Source: Staphylococcus taiwanensis (lineage in GTDB: Bacteria > Bacillota > Bacilli > Staphylococcales > Staphylococcaceae). From it: a stretch of 64,000 nucleotides of DNA. The stretch is from assembly GCA_020544305.1 (NCBI GenBank), contig CP058667.1:186001-250000 (forward strand), written 5' to 3'. Positions 1 through 9,683 of this stretch are shown piece after piece. Position 1 is the stretch's first letter. Each line of letters begins with the position of its first letter. The notes under the pieces were generated by a model. It did not search any database. It worked only from the letters and a program-made list of their open reading frames with translations, and was not told the origin of the DNA. A program made the translations under genes and the position numbers.

Positions 1-648
1 GAGAATGGTGATGACGTCAGTAATATACTAAACACACCTGTGAAAGCGTATGCTGATAACTTCTCTAAAGAAATGAGCTTCACTAAAGGATTACCTAAAT
101 ATTTAACGTACTTCGTTCTTTTTATGTTTGCGATATTCACGATACCAGATTTCTTTGAAACAGAATTTACGCTCACGTTTAGCTATATATTAAATACAAT
201 CTTTATCTTCGTAATAAGTATCATCGTGCCATTATTCTTGATAAAAAAAGCTATTATGAAATATGGCGATGCTAAACGTGTGTATGTCTATGCATTTATA
301 GGAGCAATGGTTCTTTTCGCATTAATGATATTAAGTACGTATATTGCTAAAAAATATCCAATTTATACACTTGTGACACTAAATCAAACACAAAGCATCA
401 TTACAGGTCTCATATTATTAGTAATTGTCATGTTACTTTGTTTCATTGTTAAACAAAAACTATTTGCACTCGTATTATTTATCGTTTGCTTACCTAATAT
501 AATAGGACAAATCTTTAAAGCACATAGCCATTCTAACGAGCAATTTTTAACAATATCACTTGTCCTTTATATCGTATTAATTATCGGAATGAACATCGCA
601 TTCTTTGGTCACGCTTATTATACGAACCGAAAAGAGAAAGACAAGTAA
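1..648 (+). CDS. Multi-pass membrane protein, 5' end outside the window
   Basis: The reading frame is open to the first base of the window, so the gene starts upstream; the GTG at 40 is an internal valine, not a start. About 215 residues are visible. The first ~30 are hydrophilic (NTPVKAYADNFSKEM) and resemble the end of the helical cytoplasmic domain of HAAS/DUF1700-DUF1129-type proteins. They are followed by about six hydrophobic segments (roughly residues 33-52, 60-82, 96-116, 128-148, 150-168, 180-203) and a short basic tail, NRKEKDK. The family assignment is inference from that short stretch; only the membrane topology is clear. A bidirectional terminator follows at 782-846. Confidence 0.6.
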   Translation, partial: ENGDDVSNILNTPVKAYADNFSKEMSFTKGLPKYLTYFVLFMFAIFTIPDFFETEFTLTFSYILNTIFIFVISIIVPLFLIKKAIMKYGDAKRVYVYAFIGAMVLFALMILSTYIAKKYPIYTLVTLNQTQSIITGLILLVIVMLLCFIVKQKLFALVLFIVCLPNIIGQIFKAHSHSNEQFLTISLVLYIVLIIGMNIAFFGHAYYTNRKEKDK

Positions 649-717
649 TTAGAGTTGAGAAAATTGTTTGAGTTAATACATTTGAATACATCAAAGTTAT
701 AAATAAACCTTGTTAAA

Positions 718-911
718 AATACGAAGTATTGGCTGCGAGACGCTACTAGGAATAGCATAAGCATTGAGACCAAACTTAAATAAAAAAGAGTTAAATCACA
801 ACCTACAAGACTTTGAAAAAGGCTTATAAAGTGATTTAACTCTTTTCAATTATAAATAGCTTGGCTCAAGCAATGCCTAGAGCAAGCGAGCAGCAACAAT
901 ACGTAGTATTG
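718..911. repeat. Imperfect long inverted repeat in the gap before mtlD
   Basis: The 335-bp space between the membrane gene and mtlD holds no gene. Its two halves are imperfect inverted copies. The left side starts AATACGAAGTATTGGCTGCG near 718 and the right side ends with ACAATACGTAGTATT near 911. Similar inner blocks (CTAGG, CATTGAG/CTCAAGCAATG) lead to a perfect central stem at 784-799/831-846. It looks like a dispersed staphylococcal intergenic hairpin element. The symmetry is seen directly; the family label is inference. Confidence 0.5.
782..846. terminator. Bidirectional rho-independent terminator
   Basis: A perfect 16-bp stem, AAAAGAGTTAAATCAC at 784-799 and its complement at 831-846, is flanked by A and T runs on both sides. 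It can end the + strand membrane gene and the minus-strand mtl operon. Confidence 0.75.
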
Positions 912-983
912 TATAAATTACTCATATTAAATTACTATCAAGTATTAAAGTAACTTAATCATCTTGTTAAAGTATTTAACTAT

Positions 984-2087
984 TTATAGTTCTTCATAAA
1001 CAGCTACAATTTCATCTGCTAAACGATCATTGATTTTCGCATATTCTTGTAAGAATGCTTTCACGCCATGTGCATCAATGTACTCACGCATTTCAACTGT
1101 TTCTTTATCATTCATATCATCATATTTTAATAATAACGCTGCTGCTTTTAATAAGCCCTTGCGACGTAAATTGTTTTCATATAAATAAGATAAAGGTTTA
1201 ATAATACGATCTTTAGGACCAATCTTACGGATTGTGCCACGACCCACACGTGTCACTTCATCAGAAAGGTATGGATTTTCGAAACGACCAATAATCTTCT
1301 CAACATAAGCCGCTTGTTCCTCTTTAGTGAAACTGAAGTTATCTACGATATACTCACTTGTTTCAACTAGCACTTTACGTAAATCAGCTACAATAGCTTC
1401 ATCTTTAACAGCATCTAATACAGTATCTCGACCATAGAAACGTCCAGCATACGCTAATAATGCATGACCAGTGTTCACTGTTAATAATTTACGTTCGATA
1501 TAAGGTGTTAAATCATCAACATATTTAATATGTTCTAACTCTTCACCGTACCAAGCATCTTTTTCAACAACCCATTCAAAGAAAGGTTCAACCATAACGT
1601 CTAAAATATTGTCATTCTTTTGAAGTGGAACAATACGGTCAACTGCAGAGTTTGCAAAGTGAATATTATCACCTAATGGACCAGTGATGTCTAAGATTGC
1701 TTCTTTAAGCGTATCAGTCGCCATAATCGCATTTTCGCATGCTACGATATTAACGTGATTTTCTTTCTCTTTTAACACTGGTGCGAATGATTTCGCAATA
1801 ATAGGAAGAATGTTCACACCAACCGCAGTTGTAATAATATCAGCTTCAAGAATCGCTTGTTTCAACTCATCTGAAGGTTGACCACTGTTAATCGCACTTA
1901 CGCCAGTGACACGTGTTGTTGTTTTCTCTTCATTAGCAAGAATTACGTTATACGCACCTTCTTTATCCAATGCAGTAATAATTTCTTCATTAACGTCTGC
2001 AAATGTGACATCGACATTGTTATCTGAAAGAATATAACCGATGAATCCACGGCCAATATTCCCAGCTCCGAAGTGTACAGCTTTCAT
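984..2087 (-). CDS. mtlD: Mannitol-1-phosphate 5-dehydrogenase MtlD
   Basis: This 367-aa cytoplasmic enzyme oxidises mannitol-1-phosphate to fructose-6-phosphate with NAD+. The N-terminus [20 protein letters not shown] is the family's dinucleotide-binding GxGxxGRG motif. The C-terminal half carries the polyol dehydrogenase catalytic region, including [16 protein letters not shown] at about 203-218 and [14 protein letters not shown] near 282. Length is normal for the family. It is the last gene of the operon: its ATG overlaps the mtlF stop as TAATG, and GAGGAGG lies about 10 bases upstream, so translation is probably coupled. Regulation should follow MtlR and catabolite control at mtlA. Confidence 0.96.
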   Translation of the reverse strand: MKAVHFGAGNIGRGFIGYILSDNNVDVTFADVNEEIITALDKEGAYNVILANEEKTTTRVTGVSAINSGQPSDELKQAILEADIITTAVGVNILPIIAKSFAPVLKEKENHVNIVACENAIMATDTLKEAILDITGPLGDNIHFANSAVDRIVPLQKNDNILDVMVEPFFEWVVEKDAWYGEELEHIKYVDDLTPYIERKLLTVNTGHALLAYAGRFYGRDTVLDAVKDEAIVADLRKVLVETSEYIVDNFSFTKEEQAAYVEKIIGRFENPYLSDEVTRVGRGTIRKIGPKDRIIKPLSYLYENNLRRKGLLKAAALLLKYDDMNDKETVEMREYIDAHGVKAFLQEYAKINDRLADEIVAVYEEL

Positions 2088-2521
2088 TATGCGTCAGCCT
2101 CCTCGAAGACTTGTTTAATTTCTTCAGCAGATTTTGCGTTGACGATACGATCAACATTTTCTTCTTCACTGAAAGTAATCGCAATTTTAGATAATAAGTC
2201 TAAATGTTCGCCATCTTTACCAGCGATACCAACAACAACTTTAACTGTTTCGCCATTCCAATCTACACCTTCAGGAATTTGAAGTAATGTTAAACCAGAA
2301 GCTAATACGTCGCCTTTTGCTTCGTCAGTACCATGAGGAATTGCTAAACCATTACCCATGAATGTTGATACAAGTTGTTCACGTTCTTTCATTGCTTGGA
2401 TATACGCTTCGTTTACAGAACCGTTGTCTACTAAAGCACGACCCGCTTTTTCGATGGCTTCGTCTTGGCTTCCTACAGATACGTTTAAAAAGATATTGTC
2501 ATTACTAAATAATTCAGTCAT
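2087..2521 (-). CDS. mtlF: Mannitol PTS EIIA component MtlF
   Basis: This 144-aa soluble EIIA accepts phosphate from HPr and passes it to the EIIB domain of MtlA. The active-site histidine sits in [16 protein letters not shown]. The family's start [14 protein letters not shown] supports ATG 2521. AGGAG lies 8 bases before that ATG, whereas the in-frame GTG three codons upstream (2530) has only 3 bases of spacing. It follows mtlR by a few bases and overlaps mtlD by one base (TAATG). It is full length with no oddities. Confidence 0.95.
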   Translation of the reverse strand: MTELFSNDNIFLNVSVGSQDEAIEKAGRALVDNGSVNEAYIQAMKEREQLVSTFMGNGLAIPHGTDEAKGDVLASGLTLLQIPEGVDWNGETVKVVVGIAGKDGEHLDLLSKIAITFSEEENVDRIVNAKSAEEIKQVFEEADA

Positions 2522-2532
2522 TTCATACACTC

Positions 2533-4569
2533 CTACGTTAATTGATTTTGAATTCGTTTTAAAAAGCTATCTCTCAATATGTGTTTAATTGCGTCAGGGT
2601 CTTGCATAAAGTCATCAATTTGCTCGAGATGATGACCAAGTTCAGCAGATAATTCCCCAACCAGTTGCGCCATTTCATCATTATTTGGGATGAATAGGCT
2701 GACCATATACTTAATTTTGAAAAGGTCATTTTGAGTACTTTGCATGTCCATGTCTTGATTCAATATCGTGATGAGAATCAAAGGACGAAGAATCAAATCA
2801 TCCTTCATATGAGGAATTGCTACGGGATAGGGTTGCAATATCCAACCAGGATTTCGATTCAATTTATCTTGCAACAGCTCAGCGAATGACGTTTGACTAT
2901 CAGGTGCAATCGCACCATATGATTCTAGATAGTCTGCTAAGTATTGATTCCAATTATTTACATCTTTGTATTCTATTTGCATTGAGTTCAATAAGTCTAA
3001 GCCTTGCTCGATGTTCATGACCACTTTGTCAGGGTCTTGAATCGTATGCTTTACTTCACTCACGCTATGTTGTTTTGCTTTATGTTCCTTTGTTTTTAAA
3101 AATGAGGCCACATACGTCACGTCGGATTCTGGTAGCAACGGATTGACAGTTATAAATGGCGTTTGAATATCCAACTTTACAGTAGAAATAATTCCATCAT
3201 AGTCCTCAAGGTTTAACATCTTCAAATCGCTGACCGACGCTTGTGTAATTTTCTCAATTTCATTAAACGATTGTTGTAAACGTGTTGCTAACAACCGACT
3301 CGTTCCAATACCACTACTGCAAACAACTAAAACATGTAGTAGTTGGCTCGACTGACTTTTCAAAGAGCCACCAAAATGCAGCACGATAAATGCAATTTCA
3401 CTATCCGGGAAGACTAACTCCGGCCACGTCTGATCGATTGCTTTATGCACGATATCGAAGAGGCGAGGGTACTTATACTTAATCATTTCGGTTAGCGGAT
3501 TGTACGTTTCAATGTTGGCCTCTAAGCGATTGATTGCCGGGTTAATATGAAGAGATAATCCTTGTACAAGTGTTGCGTAGTCTTCAAATGTCTGTCCTGA
3601 TAGACGTTCCACGCGATTCACAAATGATTGAATTTTACGGTCATCAAATTCATTATTCTCAAACATCTTGGAGGTTGTTCGGCGGTTTGCACCGCGTAAA
3701 TGAATTGTGATAAAGGTGACTTCCGCTTGGTTAAAGTCAATATCATAAATCGACTCTATGCATTTTGCGATTTCTGTCGCAATGCGATGTTCAAATGTGT
3801 CTTTTACTGAATCATAAATTTCCTCATTAATTGATACATATTCACCGTTTTGGATACGTGCAATACTTAACACAATGTGTACGGTTAACGTCAAATAACT
3901 AGATTCTGTTAAGGTGTAAGGTAATTCACCTAAATAGTCCATTAAGATACGTTCAATCTTAAAGATACTATCGAGGTCAACCAAGGCTTGTTGTGATTGG
4001 TTAATCGATTGATACACAAAGTGATTCTCGATGACCGAGTAAACACTGGTACTATTTAAGTTATTGACCATCAATTGGCTTAAGAACTCACGTTTCTTCG
4101 ACTCAGGGCCATCAAGATACACCCCTTCACCACGCTTGCGATAAAGGATAAGTTGATAGCTTGCTAAGTCACTTTCCAAGTCATCAAGCAACTTCGTTAA
4201 AGTTTGCACGGATACCCCAATCTCTTGTGCCAGGCTATATTGCTTTACGGCATGTTTCGATTGAATCAGTGCATACAAGATAATTGCTTTTTGTTCCTCA
4301 ACAGATAAATCAATTGTTTCATGTTGTGCCATTTCACTTTTTAATTCTTGAAAATGACCATCATCACCGGACAATTTAATGCCTTTTTTATTCGCACGCT
4401 CCAGTTTAATATCAAAGACTTTAAGGTAAGTTTCGATATCTTTTAACTCACGATGAATAGTACGAGAGGACACACCAAGCTGTTGAGCAATTTCATAAAT
4501 CGTGACATATTGACCGTAATATTTAATTAACAGTTCAATAATCTCCTTTTCACGTGTACTCATAAACAT
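2533..4569 (-). CDS. mtlR: MtlR, PRD-containing activator of the mannitol operon
   Basis: This 678-aa regulator is built of an N-terminal HTH ([20 protein letters not shown], residues ~17-36) and a second helical region, then two PRD domains with conserved histidines ([24 protein letters not shown]). An EIIB-Gat-like domain follows, with its cysteine in [18 protein letters not shown] near 410. The C-terminal EIIA-like domain has a histidine in [12 protein letters not shown] near 600. In characterised Bacillus MtlR proteins, phosphorylation of these sites by HPr and the mannitol EII sets activity; that is carried over here by homology. AAAGGGGGG lies 7 bases before ATG 4569. It sits between mtlA and mtlF. 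Confidence 0.93.
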   Translation of the reverse strand: MFMSTREKEIIELLIKYYGQYVTIYEIAQQLGVSSRTIHRELKDIETYLKVFDIKLERANKKGIKLSGDDGHFQELKSEMAQHETIDLSVEEQKAIILYALIQSKHAVKQYSLAQEIGVSVQTLTKLLDDLESDLASYQLILYRKRGEGVYLDGPESKKREFLSQLMVNNLNSTSVYSVIENHFVYQSINQSQQALVDLDSIFKIERILMDYLGELPYTLTESSYLTLTVHIVLSIARIQNGEYVSINEEIYDSVKDTFEHRIATEIAKCIESIYDIDFNQAEVTFITIHLRGANRRTTSKMFENNEFDDRKIQSFVNRVERLSGQTFEDYATLVQGLSLHINPAINRLEANIETYNPLTEMIKYKYPRLFDIVHKAIDQTWPELVFPDSEIAFIVLHFGGSLKSQSSQLLHVLVVCSSGIGTSRLLATRLQQSFNEIEKITQASVSDLKMLNLEDYDGIISTVKLDIQTPFITVNPLLPESDVTYVASFLKTKEHKAKQHSVSEVKHTIQDPDKVVMNIEQGLDLLNSMQIEYKDVNNWNQYLADYLESYGAIAPDSQTSFAELLQDKLNRNPGWILQPYPVAIPHMKDDLILRPLILITILNQDMDMQSTQNDLFKIKYMVSLFIPNNDEMAQLVGELSAELGHHLEQIDDFMQDPDAIKHILRDSFLKRIQNQLT

Positions 4570-4635
4570 GACGTATCCCCCCTTTGGAAGAGGCTAAGTG
4601 GAACGTTGTTGTCACTTAACCTCGGAATTATTTAA

Positions 4636-6204
4636 TTATGCTTTGTCTTGATCTTTCTTCAAGTTGTTTAATAACTCTTCATAACGTGGTGAATTTAAGA
4701 AGTTATCCACTGAGATATGAATCGCATTTGGTACTTGTTTAATTGCACGGTCAGTTAATGTTTTTTGAGTAATAACTAATTGTGCATTGCTAGGTAATTG
4801 GTTGATTGCTGTATTTGTAACATTGACGTCTGAAATACCAGCTTTTTTGAATTTATTACGTAACATACTTGCACCCATAGCACTAGAACCCATACCCGCA
4901 TCACATGCGAAAATAACATGGTCTACGTTGCTATAATCGTGAGCATCTACGTCTTCAGTGTTGTAGTTATCTAGTAAATCTTCTTTGTCATCTTCAGATG
5001 AAGCATCTTTGTGATCCTCACCGTCAGCTTTATTAGATTCATTAGCTGCTACACCAGCTGCGCCAGTACCAGTAGTGGCACCAGTTAATTTAGATGACAC
5101 GCTAGATTTTTTACCTTTATTTGTTTCCATTTGAGCAGTTGCTGCTTCTAAGTCTTGTTTAGGTTCTTTAGTGAATTTCATGATTAATGCAGCAACAACG
5201 AATGAAACAACTGTTGCTAAGAATACACCTAATAACATGTGTAAGAATTCGCCTTTAGGCGCATTTAAACAGTACACAATGAATGAACCTGGTGATGCTG
5301 GACTCTTGAATCCGAATCCAGTTGCTTGGTATGTAGCTACGCCAGTCATACCACCTAAGATTACTGCTAAGAATAATAATGGACGCATTAATACATATGG
5401 GAAGTAAATTTCGTGAATACCACCTAAGAAGTGGATGATACCAGCACCATATGAAGTTGCTTTGGCTGTGCCTTTTCCGAAGATCATGTAAGCCAATAAG
5501 ATACCTAAACCTGGTCCAGGGTTAGATTCAATTGCGAATAAGATTGATTGACCTGCATGTGCTGCTTGATCTGTACCAAGTGGTGTGAATACACCATGGT
5601 TGATTGCGTTGTTTAAGAATACGATTTTCGCTGGTTCTACGATGATACTTACTAGTGGAAGTAAGTGTAAGTGAACTAAGAATTCAACTGCAACGGATAA
5701 GATGTGCATGATGAATTGCATGATTGGCGCCAAGATTTTGAAGCCAAGAATTGTCATGATGAATGCTAGAATACCTGCTGAGAAGTTGTTGAATAACATT
5801 TCAAAGCCTTGTGGTGTTCTAGGTTGTAAGTATTGGTCAATTTTCTTCATTAACCAACCAACAAGTGGTCCCATAATCATTGCACCAAGTAACATTGGTG
5901 TTTCAGGTAATGCAACGATAACACCCATTGTTGCTGTAGCGGCTACGATACCACCACGTAGGTCGTGAACTAAGCGTCCACCACTGAATGCGATAAGTAA
6001 TGGGATTAAGTATGTGATCATTGGTCCAGCTAATTGAGATAATTCTTTATTAGGGAACCAACCGTTATCTATGAAAATCGCAGCAATAAAGCCCCATGCG
6101 ATGAACGCACCGATGTTTGGCATAATCATACTACTAAGGAATGAACCAAACGCTTGAACTTTACGGCCGAGACCTTTTTTCTCTTGTGTCTCTGTTTGAG
6201 CCAT
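4636..6204 (-). CDS. mtlA: Mannitol PTS permease EIICB, MtlA
   Basis: This 522-aa membrane protein imports mannitol and phosphorylates it to mannitol-1-phosphate. The N-terminal EIIC domain (about 1-340) has multiple membrane spans and the substrate-site motif GGIHEIYFPY near 265. An Ala/Ser/Asp-rich linker follows (about 350-425). The C-terminal EIIB domain has its phosphocysteine in VIFACDAGMGSSAMGASML near 433. EIIA is separate (mtlF). AGAGG lies 7 bases before ATG 6204. It is the promoter-proximal gene of mtlA-mtlR-mtlF-mtlD. Confidence 0.96.
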   Translation of the reverse strand: MAQTETQEKKGLGRKVQAFGSFLSSMIMPNIGAFIAWGFIAAIFIDNGWFPNKELSQLAGPMITYLIPLLIAFSGGRLVHDLRGGIVAATATMGVIVALPETPMLLGAMIMGPLVGWLMKKIDQYLQPRTPQGFEMLFNNFSAGILAFIMTILGFKILAPIMQFIMHILSVAVEFLVHLHLLPLVSIIVEPAKIVFLNNAINHGVFTPLGTDQAAHAGQSILFAIESNPGPGLGILLAYMIFGKGTAKATSYGAGIIHFLGGIHEIYFPYVLMRPLLFLAVILGGMTGVATYQATGFGFKSPASPGSFIVYCLNAPKGEFLHMLLGVFLATVVSFVVAALIMKFTKEPKQDLEAATAQMETNKGKKSSVSSKLTGATTGTGAAGVAANESNKADGEDHKDASSEDDKEDLLDNYNTEDVDAHDYSNVDHVIFACDAGMGSSAMGASMLRNKFKKAGISDVNVTNTAINQLPSNAQLVITQKTLTDRAIKQVPNAIHISVDNFLNSPRYEELLNNLKKDQDKA

Positions 6205-6255
6205 AAGTACACCTCTTTTTTTATTATGATTTGATGACTTAATTGTAATGGCCCA

Positions 6256-6270
6256 CGAAAGCGGCTACAA
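6256..6270 (-). promoter_or_regulatory. cre-like catabolite control site upstream of mtlA
   Basis: On the minus strand TTGTAGCCGCTTTCG matches the cre consensus WTGNAANCGNWWNCW at 13 of 15 positions. It lies between the MtlR-like operator and the mtlA start, where CcpA would block transcription. The match is seen directly; binding is inference. Confidence 0.5.
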
Positions 6271-6288
6271 CATAAAGAAAATACGACT

Positions 6289-6320
6289 TTGTCACAGTAA
6301 ATGTGACAACAGTGTGACAA
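6289..6320 (-). promoter_or_regulatory. MtlR-type operator upstream of mtlA
   Basis: A perfect inverted repeat TTGTCACA-N5-TGTGACAA spans 6289-6309, with an extra half-site TGTGACAA at 6313-6320. It closely matches the known Bacillus MtlR target TTGNCACAN4TGTGNCAA, differing by one base in the spacer. It lies about 85 bases before mtlA. A weak -10 (TATGTT) can be drawn downstream on the minus strand, which would place the operator over the -35 as expected for an activator. Confidence 0.7.
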
Positions 6321-6480
6321 GGTCGTGGATATATTGTTAAAGTTTCTAATTACAAATCAACTATAATTAGTTATTTAATTATTTCTTCGTAGTATTAATG
6401 ATAGTTAGTACAAAATTATTTAATGGGATAAAATAACAATTAACTATAGAGAAACAATACATAATTTATCTTTAATTAGA

Positions 6481-6738
6481 TTGAATTTAAATAATAATTT
6501 TCATAAGAATGCTAATAATAAACGGGTGTTTGGTAACCGAATAAACATATATTCAGAAAAAGAATTTGAGAAAAAAGGTGACGGATATACTTATATGATA
6601 GCTCATCCACTGCCATATAAGTTATTCGAAGATACATCAGATTTTGTTCAACAATTATATGCAATGTTGAAATATACAAATACAAGGTACGATGATAAAA
6701 TCATCATTGATGAATACATATTTGATAAGGAGGGATGA
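6481..6738 (+). pseudogene. C-terminal remnant of a DUF6978-like protein
   Basis: About 85 codons are open from a TTG at 6481, with no ATG and no Shine-Dalgarno sequence in front. The stretch RINIYSEKEFEKKGDGYTYM followed by AHPLP and F-D--DFVQQLYAMLKYTN resembles the C-terminal half of DUF6978 proteins, which I recall as neighbours of DUF1828 genes. The N-terminal half is absent, and the 160 bp upstream do not look coding in any frame. It was therefore probably cut off by a deletion that brought it next to the mtl promoter. It ends four bases before the ATG of the DUF1828 gene, and its end carries that gene's ribosome site. It could still be expressed as a short protein; I am only moderately sure of the family. 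Confidence 0.5.
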
Positions 6739-6742
6739 AAAC

Positions 6743-7537
6743 ATGCTCAATGAAGATATTAAGACAATTAGTAATGACTATTATGAATACTTAAAAAATG
6801 AAAATAACTTTATCCCATTGCAAAATAAAAGCATTGAATTTTATTCTCCAGTAATTGATTATTTTGGTGACTCTATCTCAGTAAATATTCAGAAGCAAGG
6901 GGAAGAATATTATGTTACAGATTATGGCGAAACGCTTTGGAATTTAAAAGAATTTGGCATAGATTTATTACAAAATAAACAATCAAAAAGATATCATATT
7001 TTATCTAACATTTTGAATGATTACGATTTATTAATTGAAGATAAAAAAATATATGTAAAAACTAACAAAAAGCAATTGTCTCAGTCATTACATGATTTCA
7101 TCCAAGCAATTTCAGATATAAGTAATTTAGCAATTTTAAAAAAAGATACTGTTAAATCACTATTTAAAGAAGAAGTAATTGACTATTTCTTAGCAAATAA
7201 AAGACTATTTCCTAATATATTCCCAGAATTTAAAGTAGAGGGTAAATCAAAATTAGTACACAGCTTTGTGGCCGTGTTTCCGGGTGAGACAACACAATAC
7301 GTTCAGACATTAAAAAATATTAATACTAATAGTGCAAAAAATATCCTGTTTGATTGGGAAGATGTCTCAGAGTATAGAAGTAAGCACTATGACACTAATG
7401 CTAAGCTTAATTTAATAACCGAAAATAAAAAAGATATTAGCTCTCAAGCTTATGAAATATTAAATAGCTATGGTGTAAATGTATTATCATTTGATGATAA
7501 ACATTCTCTTGAAAAACAATTTGGCATAGCAACATAA
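6743..7537 (+). CDS. DUF1828/DUF1829 protein
   Basis: This 264-aa protein has an N-terminal DUF1828 domain (about residues 30-115; FYSPVIDYFGDSISVNIQ, then YYVTDYGETLWNLKEFGIDL) and a DUF1829-like C-terminal half. Start ATG 6743 has AAGGAGGG about 8-9 bases upstream; the frame is open further up but without a better site. The biochemical role of the family is unknown. It recurs in variable regions and phage-related loci next to a small partner, represented here by the truncated fragment just upstream. It has no membrane segment or signal peptide. Base composition is more AT-rich than the neighbouring mtl operon, in line with acquired DNA. Confidence 0.75.
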   Translation: MLNEDIKTISNDYYEYLKNENNFIPLQNKSIEFYSPVIDYFGDSISVNIQKQGEEYYVTDYGETLWNLKEFGIDLLQNKQSKRYHILSNILNDYDLLIEDKKIYVKTNKKQLSQSLHDFIQAISDISNLAILKKDTVKSLFKEEVIDYFLANKRLFPNIFPEFKVEGKSKLVHSFVAVFPGETTQYVQTLKNINTNSAKNILFDWEDVSEYRSKHYDTNAKLNLITENKKDISSQAYEILNSYGVNVLSFDDKHSLEKQFGIAT

Positions 7538-7651
7538 CACCTTTAACTTATACGTTATAAAAGTCTAAAGGTTAAAAATTTATAATGAGCATAAATTATT
7601 TGCTTATATGAGGGTATTGAAAAGTAAACTGTTTTTTGAGGAGTGTTGTTA

Positions 7652-7867
7652 ATGACTGGAAATACAGGAGACGGTTGTGTGAAATGTGGACACACGGAAG
7701 TGGAAGAAGGCACATTATCAGCAACAGGTTCTGGGCTTTCTAAAATGTTCGATGTACAACATAACAACTTTAAAACAATAACTTGTAAGAATTGTGGTTA
7801 TACAGAGTTTTATAAAACTGATAAAAATAGAACAAGTGATATTATTGATTTATTCTTTGGTGGATAA
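7652..7867 (+). CDS. Small zinc-ribbon nucleic-acid-binding protein
   Basis: This 71-aa protein has two zinc-knuckle pairs, CVKCG near residue 9 and CKNCGYTEFY near 46, typical of the COG3478 (YpzJ-like) predicted nucleic-acid-binding zinc ribbons. GAGGAG lies 8 bases before ATG 7652; the frame extends to a GTG at 7643 that overlaps the ribosome site. The gene stands alone and ends in a strong terminator. No experimental function is known to me. Confidence 0.8.
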   Translation: MTGNTGDGCVKCGHTEVEEGTLSATGSGLSKMFDVQHNNFKTITCKNCGYTEFYKTDKNRTSDIIDLFFGG

Positions 7868-7888
7868 CTAGATATAAATACTTATGAT

Positions 7889-7923
7889 AGAGCCAGTGTT
7901 AATAAAAGCACTGGCTCTTTTTT
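7889..7923 (+). terminator. Rho-independent terminator after the zinc-ribbon gene
   Basis: AGAGCCAGTG at 7889-7898 pairs with CACTGGCTCT at 7909-7918, followed by a run of T. Confidence 0.9.
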
Positions 7924-8113
7924 AATGACTAAGGGTAGACTTCGGGTTGTGTGATGTTAGAGGGTGAGATGTCTAAAATATACTTAAGTCATCCTGATTT
8001 ACTAGGAATTTTAAATTTTTGAGCAATTTGTATACGCAATTTACGTATCTCTTGATACCATATGTATATTACTGAATACATATTTCCAGGGTTATACCGT
8101 AAGGAGGGGTAGG

Positions 8114-9019
8114 ATGAATTCGAATACTGAATTTAAAAAAGGGATTCTTTATGCGTTAGGGGCGTATGTACTATGGGGAATCTTACCAATTTATTGGAAA
8201 TTAATTGGTGGGGTTAGTGCCTTTGAAATCTTAGCGTATCGTATTGTTTTGTCTATGATCTTTATGATTTTAATGATTGTAGTATTGAAGAAATCCCAAA
8301 CGTTTAAACGTGATTTACAGCATCTATTCTCACATCCAATTGAACTTGTCGTCATTATTATTGCTGGCTATGTCATCACGATTAACTGGGGTACATTCAT
8401 CTGGGCTGTATCAAACGGTCACGTGCTACAGTCTAGTCTTGGCTATTATATCAATCCATTAGTCAGTATATTATTGGCGTTCATTTTCCTAAAAGAAAGA
8501 TTCAATAAGTTTGAATCTCTAGCAATTGTGTTTGCAGCTATTGGGGTACTGTATATGACAATTCGTGTTGGAGAATTTCCAGTTATCTCATTAATGCTTG
8601 CTTTCTCATTCGGCATCTATGGATTGCTGAAGAAAATTGTTAAAATCGAGGCTATTAGTAGTATTGCGATTGAATGTATTGTTACAGCGCCAGCCGGTTT
8701 AATTTATATGATTTATTTATGGAAGACGGGAACATCTTCAGTAGGGATGAATATGGATACCTTCTGGTTACTATTCTCAGGGGCAGTAACAGCCATTCCG
8801 TTAATTCTATTCTCAGCCGGTGCCAAACGTATTCCATTATCTCTAACAGGATTTATTCAATACGTTGGGCCAACGATTATGTTCTTCCTAGGTATCTTTG
8901 TATTTAAAGAAGCATTTGATGCGCATCAATTAATTACATTTATCTTAATTTGGATTGGTATTGTTCTGTATAGCATTTCTCAATACGTGAAAATGAAACG
9001 CAATCCAAGACCTGAATAA
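8114..9019 (+). CDS. rarD: EamA-family transporter RarD
   Basis: This 301-aa inner-membrane protein has about ten hydrophobic segments in two EamA halves. The start, KGILYALGAYVLWGILPIYWK, and NWGTFIWAVSNGHVLQSSLGYYINPL (residues ~95-120) are characteristic of the RarD branch of the drug/metabolite transporter superfamily. Substrate is not established; the E. coli name comes from chloramphenicol sensitivity. AAGGAGG precedes ATG 8114. It appears monocistronic, with repeat copy A acting as its terminator. Confidence 0.88.
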   Translation: MNSNTEFKKGILYALGAYVLWGILPIYWKLIGGVSAFEILAYRIVLSMIFMILMIVVLKKSQTFKRDLQHLFSHPIELVVIIIAGYVITINWGTFIWAVSNGHVLQSSLGYYINPLVSILLAFIFLKERFNKFESLAIVFAAIGVLYMTIRVGEFPVISLMLAFSFGIYGLLKKIVKIEAISSIAIECIVTAPAGLIYMIYLWKTGTSSVGMNMDTFWLLFSGAVTAIPLILFSAGAKRIPLSLTGFIQYVGPTIMFFLGIFVFKEAFDAHQLITFILIWIGIVLYSISQYVKMKRNPRPE

Positions 9020-9030
9020 TGATTTAAACG

Positions 9031-9181
9031 AGCCTAGAACATAAATAATATAATAATGTTATTTTGCAAATTCGCAGTAGCTGACTGAACTGAGAAATCG
9101 CTTAAATCAAGCTTTTCTCAGTTCTAGTCATCATTGCGGGGGTGGGACGACGAATTTAAAAAGAATTCTGTCCCACTCCCG
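9031..9181 (+). repeat. Dispersed staphylococcal repeat, copy A, with terminator
   Basis: About 150 bp running AGCCTAGAACATAAATAAT... to TGTCCCACTCCCG. The last part forms a strong hairpin (GGGTGGGAC / GTCCCACTCCC) followed by T's. The segment is repeated in inverted orientation at 12925-13076 with roughly 90% identity by eye, and partly at 46396-46517. Confidence 0.85.
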
Positions 9182-9249
9182 TTTTTTGTATCATTTTGAG
9201 GTTGAAAAAACTTAGTTATGTATAAGTGAGTTTAACTAAACGAATTGAC

Positions 9250-9438
9250 TCATTCAAACGCCTCTTCTACTGGATAAATATTCCCATCTTTATCTTTATA
9301 CATACCCATCTCATCTAATTTATCATCTTCAGATTCAATGTTTGTTAAGTAATAATGTTGATCCTTCTTAAGTTGTCTATTCTTAAAGAAAAGCATTAAA
9401 CATAAGACACTGTTAAAAATTAAAATTAATTTTTTCAC
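9250..9438 (-). CDS. Small single-span membrane-anchored protein
   Basis: This 62-aa protein has an N-terminal hydrophobic segment (LILIFNSVLCLMLFF) followed by a basic patch (KNRQLKKD) and an acidic C-terminal tail with YKDKDGNIYPVEEAFE. That predicts one membrane span with the tail inside. The start is GTG 9438 with AAAAGGGG 8 bases upstream. It is convergent with rarD across repeat copy A and divergent from the teichoic-acid gene. No function is recognised. Confidence 0.6.
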   Translation of the reverse strand: MKKLILIFNSVLCLMLFFKNRQLKKDQHYYLTNIESEDDKLDEMGMYKDKDGNIYPVEEAFE

Positions 9439-9683
9439 TCTAATAACCCCTTTTGATTGTGGTAAACATTAAAATTTATTTTTGTAAAAACTATAAAATC
9501 TATTAAATATATTATGCTATAATAACAAATGATTTATATATTATAATTACTATTTCATATTACATTTGTATTGTAACGCATATATCGGTTTAAAAGTAGA
9601 TATATTTTACAATAATGAAAAAAATAATAGAAAAATATAATGATATTATGCTGATTTAATTTTGGCTGAAAGAAGGGGTTTAA

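Noticed and set aside
6126..6320. 64-codon minus-strand frame overlapping the mtlA start
   Set aside because: It covers the operator and the mtlA ribosome site in another frame and has no ribosome site of its own.
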